DNA of 64,000 bases, from NCBI GenBank assembly GCA_965247065.1, contig CBDFGN010000006.1, forward strand, positions 2,108,001-2,172,000. The letters are read 5' to 3'. This document shows positions 51,482 through 61,745 of this stretch, one piece after another (the first letter of the stretch is position 1; each line of letters opens with the position of its first letter). Origin of the DNA: CBDFGN01 sp965247065. Its GTDB lineage: Bacteria > Bacteroidota > Bacteroidia > Cytophagales > Cyclobacteriaceae. Under the pieces are notes generated by a model that was given only the letters and a program-made list of their open reading frames with translations, was not told the DNA's origin and did no database searches. The translations under genes and the position numbers were made by a program.

Positions 51482-52855
51482 ATGAATAAGAATATCCATC
51501 TCTACTTATGTATACTATTACTCAATTTATCATGTGTACAACAACCTAAGGAAACAGAGTCAAAGTTTAAGAAAAAGCCCAATATCGTACTCATCTTTTC
51601 GGATGATCATGCATGGACGGACTATGGATTTATGGGTCATGAAATTGTAAACACTCCAAACATAGATCGTCTTGCTAGTGAGGGTATCGTGTTTCCTCGG
51701 GGATATGTTCCGACTGCTGTTTGCAGACCATCGTTAATGACAATGGTTACAGGACTATATCCACATGAGCACAAGATTACAGGAAACGATCCAGCTGGCG
51801 GCTGGCAAGAACCTCGATTTCCAAGGGAGGAATTGCTAGCTCATATTGATCGCTTAGAAACATTACCCGAAATCCTTGGTCAACATGGATATTTGAGTCA
51901 CCAATCAGGAAAATGGTGGGAAGGAGATTATCAACGAGGGGGATTCACTCATGGTATGACCCGTGGGGACCGCCATGGGGACGATGGTTTGATTATTGGC
52001 AGGGAAGGAATGGATACTGTTTTTCAATTTGTGGAGTTTGCGTTGGAAAAGCAGCAACCTTTTTACCTGTGGTACGCACCTTTCCTACCCCATGCGCCTC
52101 ATAACCCTCCAGAAAGGCTCTTGGGGAAATACCTTGATCGAGACATTACAGAATCTGTAGCTAAGTACTATGCCATGGTCGAATGGTTAGACGAAACCAC
52201 TGGTGAATTAATTGATTTCCTGAATGAGAAAGGTTTAAGGAAGAACACACTCATTTATTATTTGTGTGACAATGGTTGGATTCAAAATCCAGAGGGAAGA
52301 GATCCAGAGGGAAGAGAATTTGCCAATGGTTCCAAACAAAGCGCTATGGACGGTGGAGTCAGAACACCTATAATTTTTTCATGGCCTGGTGTATTGAATC
52401 CAACCACAAGACATGAACTAATTTCCAGTGTCGATTTGATGCCTACTATTCTGGGAGCTGCAGGTATAAAGATTGATCAAAATATGTCTGGTATCAACTT
52501 ATGGCCTAGTTTGACAGACAATGACCCAATAAATCGGGATATAATTTTCGGTGAAGGTTACGGCCATGATATCATTGATAAAGACAATCCTGAGGCATCT
52601 CTTGCCTACCGATGGTGTGTGCAGGGAAATTGGAAATTGATTCTATGTTATGATGGCCAACTGGAGGGATGGGGTTTATCCACACACGAACAAATGAGAA
52701 GCGAACCTATCAGGCTATACAATATTGTGGAAGATCCCTTTGAGAAAAATAATCTTTTCGAACAACATGTTGATATTACGGAAAAACTAAGAGGTAGAAT
52801 TGAAAGTTGGTATCCACTGCAGGAACGAAAAGTTTTTCGCGTACTAACTCAATAA
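51482..52855 (+). CDS. Formylglycine-dependent sulfatase (S1 family), lipoprotein
   Basis: The 457-residue protein has a lipoprotein signal (CILLLNLSCVQ, Cys18) and a sulfatase domain: NIVLIFSDDHAWTDYGFMGH with the metal Asp pair (41-42), the active-site sequence AVCRPSLMTMVTGLYPHEHK with Cys81 to be turned into formylglycine, FYLWYAPFLPHAPHNPP, and LIYYLCDNGWIQNPEGR with the second metal Asp/Asn. The active site is C-x-P-S-L rather than C-x-P-S-R, a variant known in related sulfatases. It should remove sulfate groups from a polysaccharide in the periplasm or on the surface. No formylglycine-generating enzyme is encoded intact in the window. Confidence 0.9.
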   Translation: MNKNIHLYLCILLLNLSCVQQPKETESKFKKKPNIVLIFSDDHAWTDYGFMGHEIVNTPNIDRLASEGIVFPRGYVPTAVCRPSLMTMVTGLYPHEHKITGNDPAGGWQEPRFPREELLAHIDRLETLPEILGQHGYLSHQSGKWWEGDYQRGGFTHGMTRGDRHGDDGLIIGREGMDTVFQFVEFALEKQQPFYLWYAPFLPHAPHNPPERLLGKYLDRDITESVAKYYAMVEWLDETTGELIDFLNEKGLRKNTLIYYLCDNGWIQNPEGRDPEGREFANGSKQSAMDGGVRTPIIFSWPGVLNPTTRHELISSVDLMPTILGAAGIKIDQNMSGINLWPSLTDNDPINRDIIFGEGYGHDIIDKDNPEASLAYRWCVQGNWKLILCYDGQLEGWGLSTHEQMRSEPIRLYNIVEDPFEKNNLFEQHVDITEKLRGRIESWYPLQERKVFRVLTQ

Positions 52856-53132
52856 AATTTTGCTTGATGATCGGTATTAGAAATTTAGGATTTTTTTGCC
52901 TGAATCATCATTTTGACGCGTCCCCAATGTACAGGACGTTATAAGAACTATTAGCAAAAATTCAAAATACCAAATTGCTTTTAAGATCATTAAATATTAG
53001 ACTTTAGAGTAGTAATATATTCGAATCTCACTTTACGAGTTAATTCATATAACCGAAGATTGAAATAAGTCAAAAGTAAAGGCGAGCAAAAGATTGCTCG
53101 CCTTAAATATTTTAATAAATCAATATACACTT
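52856..53132. other. Convergent intergenic region with terminator
   Basis: The sulfatase and SusD-like genes converge here. Only the strong hairpin at 53079-53104 is recognisable; the rest is AT-rich. Confidence 0.5.
53079..53104. terminator. Bidirectional terminator between sulfatase and SusD-like genes
   Basis: AAGGCGAGCAA and TTGCTCGCCTT form a perfect 11-bp GC-rich stem with a 4-base loop. T- or A-rich sequence lies on both sides (TAAAT ATTTTAAT on the right, AAAAGTAA on the left), so it can end transcripts from both directions. Confidence 0.85.
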
Positions 53133-54830
53133 TTAATAACTTTCATTTTGAACCAAAAATCCTTCAGATACAGACGCACCATCAATAGCTGTTTGAGGAA
53201 TTGGGAAAAGACGTTTACGAACATCACTATTGGTTTTCTCTATCCAAGGATCTTCATATTTTCCGAAACGAATCATGTCCGTTCTCCTTTGATGTTCCCA
53301 GTAAAATTCGAAACCCCGCTCACGGAAAAGAATATCATTGTCCATCGCGGTTAAAGGAGGTGGTGTTACTGCTGGTCTTGCTGTTCTTGATGCCCTTACA
53401 AAATTAACATCCGCCAAAGCGCCACCAGCATCACCTTTGCGCAGTTTAGCCTCAGCGCGCATCATGTACATATCGGCCAATCGAAAGATTACAAGGTCAT
53501 GTTCACCCATGTTTGTCCCATTTGTTGAGACCGAACTCCATTCGTATTTCTCCACCCTGTATCCTGTGTTATAATCACTTCCTTGAGTTGTAAAGTCAAT
53601 CACTAAAGTATGATCGACTAAGGCATCAACGGCAGCTCTTCTATAATCTCTCAACGGTCCCAGATAATATTCACCTTCGCTATCAACTTTAAATGGTTGT
53701 TTGTGTCCATCGTTTTGCAATCCGATTATTACGCCCCGGTAAATACCGCGATTCAGTTTAAAATCTTCAGCTGCGATTGTCCAGTCTGCTGGTACAATTA
53801 ATCTTTCCCACCAGAACCTGGCATCTGCATCGGCAGGATCAACAGCACCATAAGCATCTACCCAACTTTGATAAAACTCCTGAGTAATTGCTGCACCGTC
53901 TGTACCATCTCCGCCCGGGAATAATGGATTTCCATAAAAATGAGCTGACATTGAAAAATAACACATACGATTGTGTGCTTCACTCTGATCTGGACGTTGA
54001 TCAACCGCAAGAATCAATTCTTTGTTGAAATGGTTATCATTAGCAAAGTTATCGAAATACTCCGCAGACATGAAATGATCGTAATCACTGATCACCCTGG
54101 AACTGTACTCAATTACTTTGTCCATATCAGCAGCAGTAAAGTCAAAGTTGGTTGCATAAGGATCGCGCCATACTGCCGCATTTAAATGTAAGCGGGTTAG
54201 CAGCGCATACGCTCCTCCTTGAGTTAATCGTCCAGGACCAACATCCGTTCTTAAATCACCTACTACAGCTTCTAATTCAGACTTAATATATTCAACTGCT
54301 TCATTACCACGTAACACAATAGAAAGTTCGCTAGCGTCTTCTTTTTGAAAAACTACTCCCCATAAGTCCAATGTCAACATACTATAATATGCACGCATTC
54401 CTCTCACTTCTGCCAGAAATGTCTTAGCACTAGCATCAGTTTCCGCCATAGGAGTTAAGGTTTCTATCGCATTCACAGATCTTGAAAGCAGAAGCGTAAG
54501 ATCATTCCAGGTATTACTGATGATATGGTTTGTTGCAAGGCATTCGTGTTGGTGTAACTGGACGAAAACTCCACCGTCAATCCAAGCAAACCCTCCTCGG
54601 CCAGGCAAAATCCCTTCATCCGTAGAAGTTATCTGAAGGCTAAATAAATGTGTATGCAAGAAAAGTCGTGGAAGCAATGCATAAGCAGGTGAAACCACAC
54701 TGGTTATAATTTCATCTTCAGACACATTCCCTGTAAGAGAATTGTCTAAAACTACCTCCTCTAAGTCTGTACAACTCCAGCAAAATAGCATAGCAAACGA
54801 CAGTATCGCGAATTTTATATAATTTTTCAT
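53133..54830 (-). CDS. SusD/RagB-family glycan-binding lipoprotein
   Basis: I start at ATG 54830 (MKNYIKFAILSFAMLFCWSC), with lipobox Cys at about 20; an ATG at 54842 is possible. The 565-residue protein has the SusD layout: TPR-like helices with an N-terminal SusD-like region, AEVRGMRAYYSMLTLDLWGV, RLTQGGAYALLTRLHLNAAV, and the C-terminal HDLVIFRLADMYMMRAEAKL and FRERGFEFYWEHQRRTDMIR, RKRLFPIPQTAI. It sits on the cell surface and delivers oligosaccharides to the SusC partner encoded just upstream (10-22 bases apart). The gene is intact. Confidence 0.95.
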   Translation of the reverse strand: MKNYIKFAILSFAMLFCWSCTDLEEVVLDNSLTGNVSEDEIITSVVSPAYALLPRLFLHTHLFSLQITSTDEGILPGRGGFAWIDGGVFVQLHQHECLATNHIISNTWNDLTLLLSRSVNAIETLTPMAETDASAKTFLAEVRGMRAYYSMLTLDLWGVVFQKEDASELSIVLRGNEAVEYIKSELEAVVGDLRTDVGPGRLTQGGAYALLTRLHLNAAVWRDPYATNFDFTAADMDKVIEYSSRVISDYDHFMSAEYFDNFANDNHFNKELILAVDQRPDQSEAHNRMCYFSMSAHFYGNPLFPGGDGTDGAAITQEFYQSWVDAYGAVDPADADARFWWERLIVPADWTIAAEDFKLNRGIYRGVIIGLQNDGHKQPFKVDSEGEYYLGPLRDYRRAAVDALVDHTLVIDFTTQGSDYNTGYRVEKYEWSSVSTNGTNMGEHDLVIFRLADMYMMRAEAKLRKGDAGGALADVNFVRASRTARPAVTPPPLTAMDNDILFRERGFEFYWEHQRRTDMIRFGKYEDPWIEKTNSDVRKRLFPIPQTAIDGASVSEGFLVQNESY

Positions 54831-54852
54831 TGGATTTTCCATGTTTAATTAA

Positions 54853-57800
54853 TTAAAAAGTTACGTTTAGTCCAATAAGAAATGTTCTGGCTTTAGGATA
54901 TGCAACATAATCGATTCCAAACGATTGTACTCCACCCAATGAATGATCCTGGTTCACCTCAGGATCGAAACCGCTGTAATCAGTTATTACAAATAAATTC
55001 TGTCCGGTTATAGACAAACGCAAATCTTGCATCCATCCAATTGCATCCGTGTCAAAATTATATCCCACCGTCATGTTGTTCAAACGAAGGAAAGAGCCAT
55101 CTTCCAAATAACGTGTGGATAAAAGTCCTGCATTGCTAATGGATTCCTGCGGAAATTCAATGGCTTTAGCAGGTAAATTGTTTGATGTTGCCAGCTGAGC
55201 TTTATAAAATCTATTCATGGCAGTATGGTTATAAATCTCGTTGCCTGATACGCCATTAAAATTAAGGCTTAAATCAAACTTTTTATAACTCATATTCGTG
55301 TAAAAGTTATACATCACATCCGGCAATGCACTTCCAACCACCATAGGATTGTTGTCACCTCCCTCATAAGTAGAAATACCATCTTCCCCAATTCCTGTAA
55401 ACCTTATCATGTAAAAAGAACCAATCGGATGACCATTTACCATTCCGTTGATCGTAGCACCTGATTGACCCCCACCAATTTCGCGCCCGGTAGTTAGCAC
55501 CGTAAATGGAGAATCTTCAACCACATTATCAATAAAAGTTGCATTAGCACCAATGGAATATGAAAATCCATTCTCATTGATGTATTGATAATCCAAGGCT
55601 ATTTCCAATCCTTTATTAACGATGGTCATATCATCAACATTTGTCCAAAAAGTTGGAGATGGAGAAACCGGATCAAATGCAGTAACTTCAATCAATATGT
55701 TATCTGAAACTTTATGGAAATAATCTACAGTACCCGAAAGTGCTCCATCAAACAATCCAAAGTCCAGTCCAATATTCGTTTGGGTAGAAACCTCCCACTG
55801 AATATCCGGATTGGCCAAACGGGTAAAAACTGTTCCTACCGGATAGGGACCAGTTTCACTTAAGGGGTAACTCACCCTGCCATCGTTAGATGATTGGAAA
55901 GACTCCTGTGAAATTTTCCCTGGTATTTCCTGATTTCCTGTTTGCCCCCAGCTCGCACGAAGTTTTAAATTAGAGAATGGTGAGTCTGCCATAAAAGATT
56001 CCTCTGAAATTCTCCATCCTGCGGCAAATGACGGGAAAGTACCGTATTTGTTATTTTCACCAAACTTCGATGAGCCATCTATCCTTATGGTACCGGTAAC
56101 CATATATTTACTCTTGTAGCTATATATTGCCCTACCAAAATAAGACTGCAATTCATGCTCTTCAGCAAAGCCACTAGGCCTAGTTTCACCCAGCGTAAGC
56201 TGTTGTCCTCTAAATGGGTTCATTCTGGGCTCAACTCCATCGGGTTCAAACACGTTGATTCTCCAAGTTCTGCTTCTATTTTCAATTTTCTGATAGGAAT
56301 ATCCACCTAACACTGTTAAATTATGATCACCAAAATTTGTCGTATAGGTCAAATAGTTTTCAACAAGTGTATTCTCGCCATTAAAAAAAACTTGCTGCAA
56401 GGTACCGTCAACAAAAGGGTCTACACTTGGCATTTCCTGATTATCAACCTCACTTGAGATGTTTTCATACCCTATGTTCATCTTGTAAACCAGTCCATCT
56501 ATAATTTCAAAAGATGGGGCAATGTTTACAATCCATCTACGTTTTTCGCTAAAATCCTTGAATAGTTCTGCCTGGATCAATGGATTGATCAGATCCGGGT
56601 ATTTGGTTGGTTCACCATTTGAATCGAACGCCTCGTAAGTTGGATTAAAAGTTAACATATTGGCAAGAAAACGTCTTTGAGTAGTATTAGAATTTTGTCC
56701 CAATTGAACATGTTCACCTATCTCCATGGTTGAATTTAGATTGAAATCTATATTCAATCTTCCATTTATCGCTTTTTGAGTTGCACCTAATCTGGCACTA
56801 AATCTTGTGAAATCTGTATTCATAACTACCCCTTCCTGATCCAAATATCCCAAAGACGCTCGATAAGTACGCTTGTCTGTACCGCCTGACATAATAAGAT
56901 TATGGTCATGAGTAATTGCAGTACGAGTTAGTTCATCTTGCCAGTCGGTATTTCCGCCCCTGTCTTCCAATACCCCTCCAATTGCTACAACCTGCTTGCG
57001 AAATTCATCTGCACCTAATACTGGTATTTTTCCGGCCATATTAGATACACCAACGCTTGAAGATACCGACACTTGAGGAACTCCTTCTTTACCTTGTTTA
57101 GTTGTGATAATTATCACACCATTGGCACCCCGGGCACCATAAATGGCTGTTGCAGATGCATCCTTCAGTACATCTATTGATTCAATATCTTCCGGGTTGA
57201 TAAAATTCAAGGGACTATCTGCTGAACCGGTACCAGCAAGACCGATAGGAAAACCATTTACAACGAATAATGGGCCAGAACCTTGACGAATAGTACCCTG
57301 TCCACGAATAATAATCCTTTGGCCGCTACCTGGAACTCCACTTGAAGAAGTAATATATACACCGGACACTTTACTTTGAAGCAATTGTCCCGGAGAGGTC
57401 ATAATACCTTTATTGAAATCACCACTCTTTACAGATTTAACAGAACCAGTAACGTCCTTCGCCTCTTGTACGCCATACCCAACGACTACTATTTCTTCAA
57501 GTTGCTCGGCGTCAAGCTCCAATTGAACATCAATGATACTCCTTCCCCCAATTTCTATTTCCTGTGCCTTGTATCCAATATAAGAAATCGACAACGTAGC
57601 ACTTTCGGGGACGCTCAATTGAAAATCTCCATTTATATCAGAAATACTACCGGTAGCAGTACCTACTACTATGATTGAAGCGCCCGTAAGACCCACTCCA
57701 TTTTCATCAGTGATTTTTCCGGTAACTGTTGCCACCTGGCCATAAACCAGAATTGGTGACAACAGTAGTAACACCGCAAAAAGAATCGGTTGGAGAAGAA

Positions 57801-57873
57801 CCATTAAGCTCAGTATTATCTTGCTCATTGAGTTAACAAACTTGGGGTTTTTGAAGTGGTTGATGTTTCTCAT
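54853..57873 (-). CDS. SusC/RagA-family TonB-dependent outer-membrane transporter
   Basis: The 1006-residue protein has an N-terminal signal, a carboxypeptidase-D-like regulatory domain (TGKITDENGVGLTGASIIVV), the TonB-box region (LEEIVVVGYGVQE) and a plug domain with LLQSKVSGVYITSSSGVPGS, IIRGQGTIRQGSGPLFVVNG and SIDVLKDASATAIYGARGAN. A 22-strand barrel follows, ending in Phe (LIGLNVTF). It imports oligosaccharides across the outer membrane using energy from TonB. The SusD-like partner follows on the same strand. The family's known substrates vary; the neighbouring rhamnose genes and sulfatase suggest a sulfated rhamnose-containing glycan. Confidence 0.95.
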   Translation of the reverse strand: MRNINHFKNPKFVNSMSKIILSLMVLLQPILFAVLLLLSPILVYGQVATVTGKITDENGVGLTGASIIVVGTATGSISDINGDFQLSVPESATLSISYIGYKAQEIEIGGRSIIDVQLELDAEQLEEIVVVGYGVQEAKDVTGSVKSVKSGDFNKGIMTSPGQLLQSKVSGVYITSSSGVPGSGQRIIIRGQGTIRQGSGPLFVVNGFPIGLAGTGSADSPLNFINPEDIESIDVLKDASATAIYGARGANGVIIITTKQGKEGVPQVSVSSSVGVSNMAGKIPVLGADEFRKQVVAIGGVLEDRGGNTDWQDELTRTAITHDHNLIMSGGTDKRTYRASLGYLDQEGVVMNTDFTRFSARLGATQKAINGRLNIDFNLNSTMEIGEHVQLGQNSNTTQRRFLANMLTFNPTYEAFDSNGEPTKYPDLINPLIQAELFKDFSEKRRWIVNIAPSFEIIDGLVYKMNIGYENISSEVDNQEMPSVDPFVDGTLQQVFFNGENTLVENYLTYTTNFGDHNLTVLGGYSYQKIENRSRTWRINVFEPDGVEPRMNPFRGQQLTLGETRPSGFAEEHELQSYFGRAIYSYKSKYMVTGTIRIDGSSKFGENNKYGTFPSFAAGWRISEESFMADSPFSNLKLRASWGQTGNQEIPGKISQESFQSSNDGRVSYPLSETGPYPVGTVFTRLANPDIQWEVSTQTNIGLDFGLFDGALSGTVDYFHKVSDNILIEVTAFDPVSPSPTFWTNVDDMTIVNKGLEIALDYQYINENGFSYSIGANATFIDNVVEDSPFTVLTTGREIGGGQSGATINGMVNGHPIGSFYMIRFTGIGEDGISTYEGGDNNPMVVGSALPDVMYNFYTNMSYKKFDLSLNFNGVSGNEIYNHTAMNRFYKAQLATSNNLPAKAIEFPQESISNAGLLSTRYLEDGSFLRLNNMTVGYNFDTDAIGWMQDLRLSITGQNLFVITDYSGFDPEVNQDHSLGGVQSFGIDYVAYPKARTFLIGLNVTF

Positions 57874-57962
57874 AATCAGCTAATTATGTATGACATAAGA
57901 CTTCGGGCAAAATTACGGAAAATTGACATCACGACCAAGAATCTCATACACAAATCATGCTT

Positions 57963-58420
57963 TTTACCGACCTGGTGCATTGGGAAGAAAGGCCTTCATC
58001 GGTAGTGCCCGATGATTGGGGCAGTAATCATTCTGGAGGAGCAGTGGTGGATCATTCAACCATGCAGGTCTTCAGCGGGGAACTGAGAAAACCATGATCG
58101 CTTTTTGGACCTCAGCAGGTCATTTTACTAGCCCGGTTCGACGCTTTACCCAAAGTATTTCCTATTCCGATGATCGTGGCCGGACCTGGAACAAATACTC
58201 AGGAAATCCGATCATTGGCCATCTTGAAGGAAGAAACCGTGATCCCAATGTAATCTGGAATGAAGGAGCTCAAATTTGGGTCATGTCCCTATTCCTGGAT
58301 AATAATGACTATGCACTTTTCACTTCCAATGATTTGATCCAATGGGATTTAGTTGATAAGATAAAGATGCCTGCAAGCGAGTGTCCTGATCTTTTTATTT
58401 TGTCGAATCTTTTTGCGTAA
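57963..58420 (+). pseudogene. GH32-like glycoside hydrolase, frameshifted internal fragment
   Basis: The fragment reads FTDLVHWEERPSSVVPDDWG, SNHSGGAVVDHSTMQVFSGE, then after a frameshift near 58090 MIAFWTSAGHFTSPVRRFTQ, SISYSDDRGRTWNKYSGNPI, EGRNRDPNVIWNEGAQIWVM and ASECPDLFIL. The SGGAVVD, RDPNV and ECPD motifs, with Asp and Glu catalytic residues, are those of family 32 (levanase/fructan hydrolase type). The start and the C-terminal sandwich are absent. It lies on the opposite strand between SusC and RhaT and is debris from another carbohydrate locus. Confidence 0.8.
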
Positions 58421-58501
58421 CGACTTGAAGATAAACAATGAACATCACTTTTTCTAATTTCTATTTTACATTTTTAAGTAGTAGTTTTATTTCAACATAG
58501 A

Positions 58502-59548
58502 TTACTCTGTACCCGCCAAATAGTTGCCAAATCCCATAACAACAGTGGAAAACATTAATATGAGAATTCCCATAAAAATCAACTTCATTGTGCGTCTGCT
58601 GCTTCCTTTCCATTCGTGTGTAATCAATCCCCACATGGTACTGAACACGATTACAAACGCAAGATGAATACTGAAACTTACAAAGTCATTCTTCCCCATT
58701 TTAGTGGTTCCCATTCCATAGAACATAAATTCCATAAAGCCGGTAATACCCGCAATAGCACAAAAAAGATAATTAGTGGATAAAGAGGCTCCTCTCGCAT
58801 TGATATAGTCGCTTAAACTGTGATTTTTAATATTCGTAAAAACACATAATCCAGCATTAGTAATAAAACCTCCACCCATTATAACTACCAGTACAGCACT
58901 ATTTTTCCATAATTCTGTAGCGCCATGCAAGACCGCCAGATCTGCTATTGGCTTACCAGACTGAACAGCAAAAGCAAAACATGCACTCATTATCCCTGAA
59001 AATACCGCGACCATTAATCCTTTTTTAAAGTTGAAATCTTTGATATATTTCTTCTTTTCTTCAGCTGATTGCTCTTTCTCTTTAGATACTCCTGCCCAAC
59101 CAGTAAAAACAATTCCAATCAGGCATATAAATACTCCTGCAAGAGTGAACTGACCGGAAACACTGCCCACCAAAGCATCAAATTCACCCATAAAAATGGG
59201 TGGTACTAAGGTACCGAAGGCCGTTGTTAAGCCCAACACCATAGCCATGCCCAAAGACATACCCAGATACCGCAATGAGAGACCAAAAGTCAGATTTCCA
59301 ACTCCCCAGCATATTCCGAAGAAAAAAGTCCAAAATAAGCTTTGAGGAGGAACTTCCAGAATAATGGTCATAAGTTTTGGAACCGTAAAATAGGCTATTA
59401 TCCATGGCATGATGACCCATGTAAAAAGGCCATTTACCAGCCAGTAACTTTCCCAAGACCAGTTTTTTACTTTTTTAAAAGCGATATAAAAACTACCCGC
59501 GGCAAAACCTCCAATAGCATGTAAAAGTATTCCTAAAGCTGGATTCAT
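58502..59548 (-). CDS. rhaT: L-rhamnose/proton symporter
   Basis: The 348-residue protein has ten hydrophobic segments and RhaT-type motifs: LGILLHAIGGFAAGSFYIAF, FGICWGVGNLTFGLSLRYLG, GMAMVLGLTTAFGTLVPPIF, AVFSGIMSACFAFAVQSGKP and STNYLFCAIAGITGFMEFMF followed by YGMGTTKMG. It takes up L-rhamnose into the cytoplasm and feeds the isomerase, kinase and aldolase encoded at 31-36 kb. It is co-oriented with the isomerase-like gene 15 bases upstream, so they form one unit. A C-terminal fragment of a second rhaT is at 45530-45811. Confidence 0.95.
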   Translation of the reverse strand: MNPALGILLHAIGGFAAGSFYIAFKKVKNWSWESYWLVNGLFTWVIMPWIIAYFTVPKLMTIILEVPPQSLFWTFFFGICWGVGNLTFGLSLRYLGMSLGMAMVLGLTTAFGTLVPPIFMGEFDALVGSVSGQFTLAGVFICLIGIVFTGWAGVSKEKEQSAEEKKKYIKDFNFKKGLMVAVFSGIMSACFAFAVQSGKPIADLAVLHGATELWKNSAVLVVIMGGGFITNAGLCVFTNIKNHSLSDYINARGASLSTNYLFCAIAGITGFMEFMFYGMGTTKMGKNDFVSFSIHLAFVIVFSTMWGLITHEWKGSSRRTMKLIFMGILILMFSTVVMGFGNYLAGTE

Positions 59549-59563
59549 CTAGCTAACTTTTGA

Positions 59564-60985
59564 TTACAACTTTACGGTCTTAAATTTCATTACCTCTGCA
59601 AATGCTTCTATTTCATTAGAGAGGTCACTAATACCTATTGCAATATGATGCGAGGGGCCCTGTTGGCACCATTTATCAAAAAACTCATGGATGGGTTGAT
59701 TGATTTTCACACGACAATTTGGGTTGCCTATGTTCAATAAATCACCAGATACTATTTCACCAACAGTATAGACTAATTTAAAAGAATCACCAGCATCAAA
59801 CTGGCTTAAATTTAGCAGGGTTGCAGTTCCTTTCATTACTTCAAAATCTATCCCTAATCCGTGCCCGGTTTTACCATGATGAACTTCCAGGTGCTGCAAT
59901 TTGGGACTCCCTGCGCTCATATTAATATTGCTTGGCCCGTCATGGCCTAACAAAATAAAATCCTCATCATAATCAATGGCGAAAAACTCAACGAACATTC
60001 CGCCCGCCCCTAATAAATCCAAAATCTTCATAGCCATTGCCGTGCGTAAATCCCCTTCTGTAACTCCTGGTCTTCCCATAGCAGCAAGTCTGGAGACTGC
60101 CAAAGCAGATTGTGACCGCAATTGGGTAACCAAATCCTTCTCGCCCCACCAATAATATCCGAATGCATAGATATCATGTTTTTTAATTACTTCTTCATAA
60201 GCCACTGCCAGCTGTGCTGAAACTTTCATATGCTCATCGTTTACCGATTCATCTACTTCATATAATTCGCGAAATTGTTGATACATATCTGTAATCTGCT
60301 CCGGTTTAACCCGATGGAAGGCTTCCTCAATTTCCTCCACCTCTGGTTTAATAATCAGGTTTCCTGTAGCCTTTAACCACCGGTGTTCATCTGTGGGCAT
60401 ATCTACCATTCCGGTATAGGTATTCCCAATGATTCCTATATTCATTGAGCGGAAAGCTCGTGCGGCAGCAGCACCGTTACAATCGGCTTTAACTTCGTTC
60501 CAAAAACGTTGCGAGCTAAAAGGACCGGTTCTAACTATAAATTTCTTATCAATACTCATTAGTCCTGCGGCATACTCTGGTATGCAACATGGGCCTTCAT
60601 GATAAAGATAAACTGTAGTATCTGCTGATTTCAAATCATATGAACTATCTATATGCGTATTCAGAATGCGAATAGGCACATCAAGTTGCTTCACGCAAGG
60701 AAGTAGTACCATGCCGGTTGTATATCCAAGAGGACAAACCAAAATAATGTCGATCTCCTCTTTTCTAAAATACTTCCCAGCATTTTCTGCCTTTTCTTTT
60801 GTATCTACTAATCCTGGTGATATTACATCTCCTATTTGTTCCAGATGGTGTAAAAGTTCACCATACAATTTCATGCACATATCTTTTAATCCGGGAAATT
60901 GATCCCAGTAAATAAGGTGTCCTGTAGCCAACAGGCCGATGCGAGGTCGAGCCATTCTGGCTTTAATATCATTTTCGTAATTCAT
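59564..60985 (-). CDS. L-fucose/L-arabinose isomerase-family protein, rhaT operon
   Basis: I start at ATG 60985 (MNYENDIKARMARPRIGLLA); an upstream ATG at 61000 exists. The 473-residue protein has the family layout: RPRIGLLATGHLIYWDQFPG, EEIDIILVCPLGYTTGMVLL, NIGIIGNTYTGMVDMPTDEH, GRPGVTEGDLRTAMAMKILD (active-site Glu), DFILLGHDGP and GPSHHIAIGISDL. It shares the fold with the 47815-49299 protein but is only distantly related. Being co-transcribed with rhaT, it may isomerise a second deoxy sugar (such as fucose) that enters with rhamnose. Its 5' side is the IS982 insertion, which may supply or disrupt its promoter. Confidence 0.8.
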   Translation of the reverse strand: MNYENDIKARMARPRIGLLATGHLIYWDQFPGLKDMCMKLYGELLHHLEQIGDVISPGLVDTKEKAENAGKYFRKEEIDIILVCPLGYTTGMVLLPCVKQLDVPIRILNTHIDSSYDLKSADTTVYLYHEGPCCIPEYAAGLMSIDKKFIVRTGPFSSQRFWNEVKADCNGAAAARAFRSMNIGIIGNTYTGMVDMPTDEHRWLKATGNLIIKPEVEEIEEAFHRVKPEQITDMYQQFRELYEVDESVNDEHMKVSAQLAVAYEEVIKKHDIYAFGYYWWGEKDLVTQLRSQSALAVSRLAAMGRPGVTEGDLRTAMAMKILDLLGAGGMFVEFFAIDYDEDFILLGHDGPSNINMSAGSPKLQHLEVHHGKTGHGLGIDFEVMKGTATLLNLSQFDAGDSFKLVYTVGEIVSGDLLNIGNPNCRVKINQPIHEFFDKWCQQGPSHHIAIGISDLSNEIEAFAEVMKFKTVKL

Positions 60986-61745
60986 ATATATATATATCAT
61001 TTTTGACCCGTTGTGCTAGTTAATTGATAGCGACGTTTAAGTTATTGATTGATCTGTTGAAATCAAATTTGTTGATGAATTGAACGATAGTTAAGGCGGT
61101 AATTTTGGCCAATATTCTGGTCTTAAACCCCTGAAAGGTTTTGGCGTAATTTCTTCTAATCATAAATTGATCACAAAGTTGAGAGAAAAGTGTCTCCACC
61201 CTTTTTCTTATTTTTCTAAACACCCAAGGTTGCTTTTTATAATTTTTTTGATTGTTCCTCATCGGTGTTTCCAAACGGATATTAGCTGTGGGGAACAGGT
61301 CCAGTTGTAACGATGAGGACAGATAACCTTTATCTCCAATCAACACACAATCAGAGAGTTGAGAGTTAATTTCCTTTAAGAAGGTGGTATCATGAACGCT
61401 GGCTTTTGTTAGTTCAATGGAGTGAAAGATTCCATTTGCCGAACAGACACCCTGTAATTTGTATCCATAGAAATAGGTATCTTGAGAAGCACAGTATCCT
61501 TTGTCAGGAGCACTTTGGAATTCCTCCTGACAAATTTTAGATCGCTTTTCCCTGGAGATTTTAACATACTTCCAAAGGCATTGAATCGACGATGAAATAC
61601 TCCCTCAAACTCAAGGAACCGGGTGGCTAATTGTTGACGGATATTTTCAATTACAGGGAACAATTGCCGTTTTCGTCTATTATACCGTGTTCGGTCTATT
61701 AGATATGGAAAATCACTTTGGTAATCAGATTTTATCTTTTTAAAA

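Noticed and set aside
57376..57678. 100-residue plus-strand frame
   Set aside because: Antisense to the TonB-box and plug region of the SusC-like gene.
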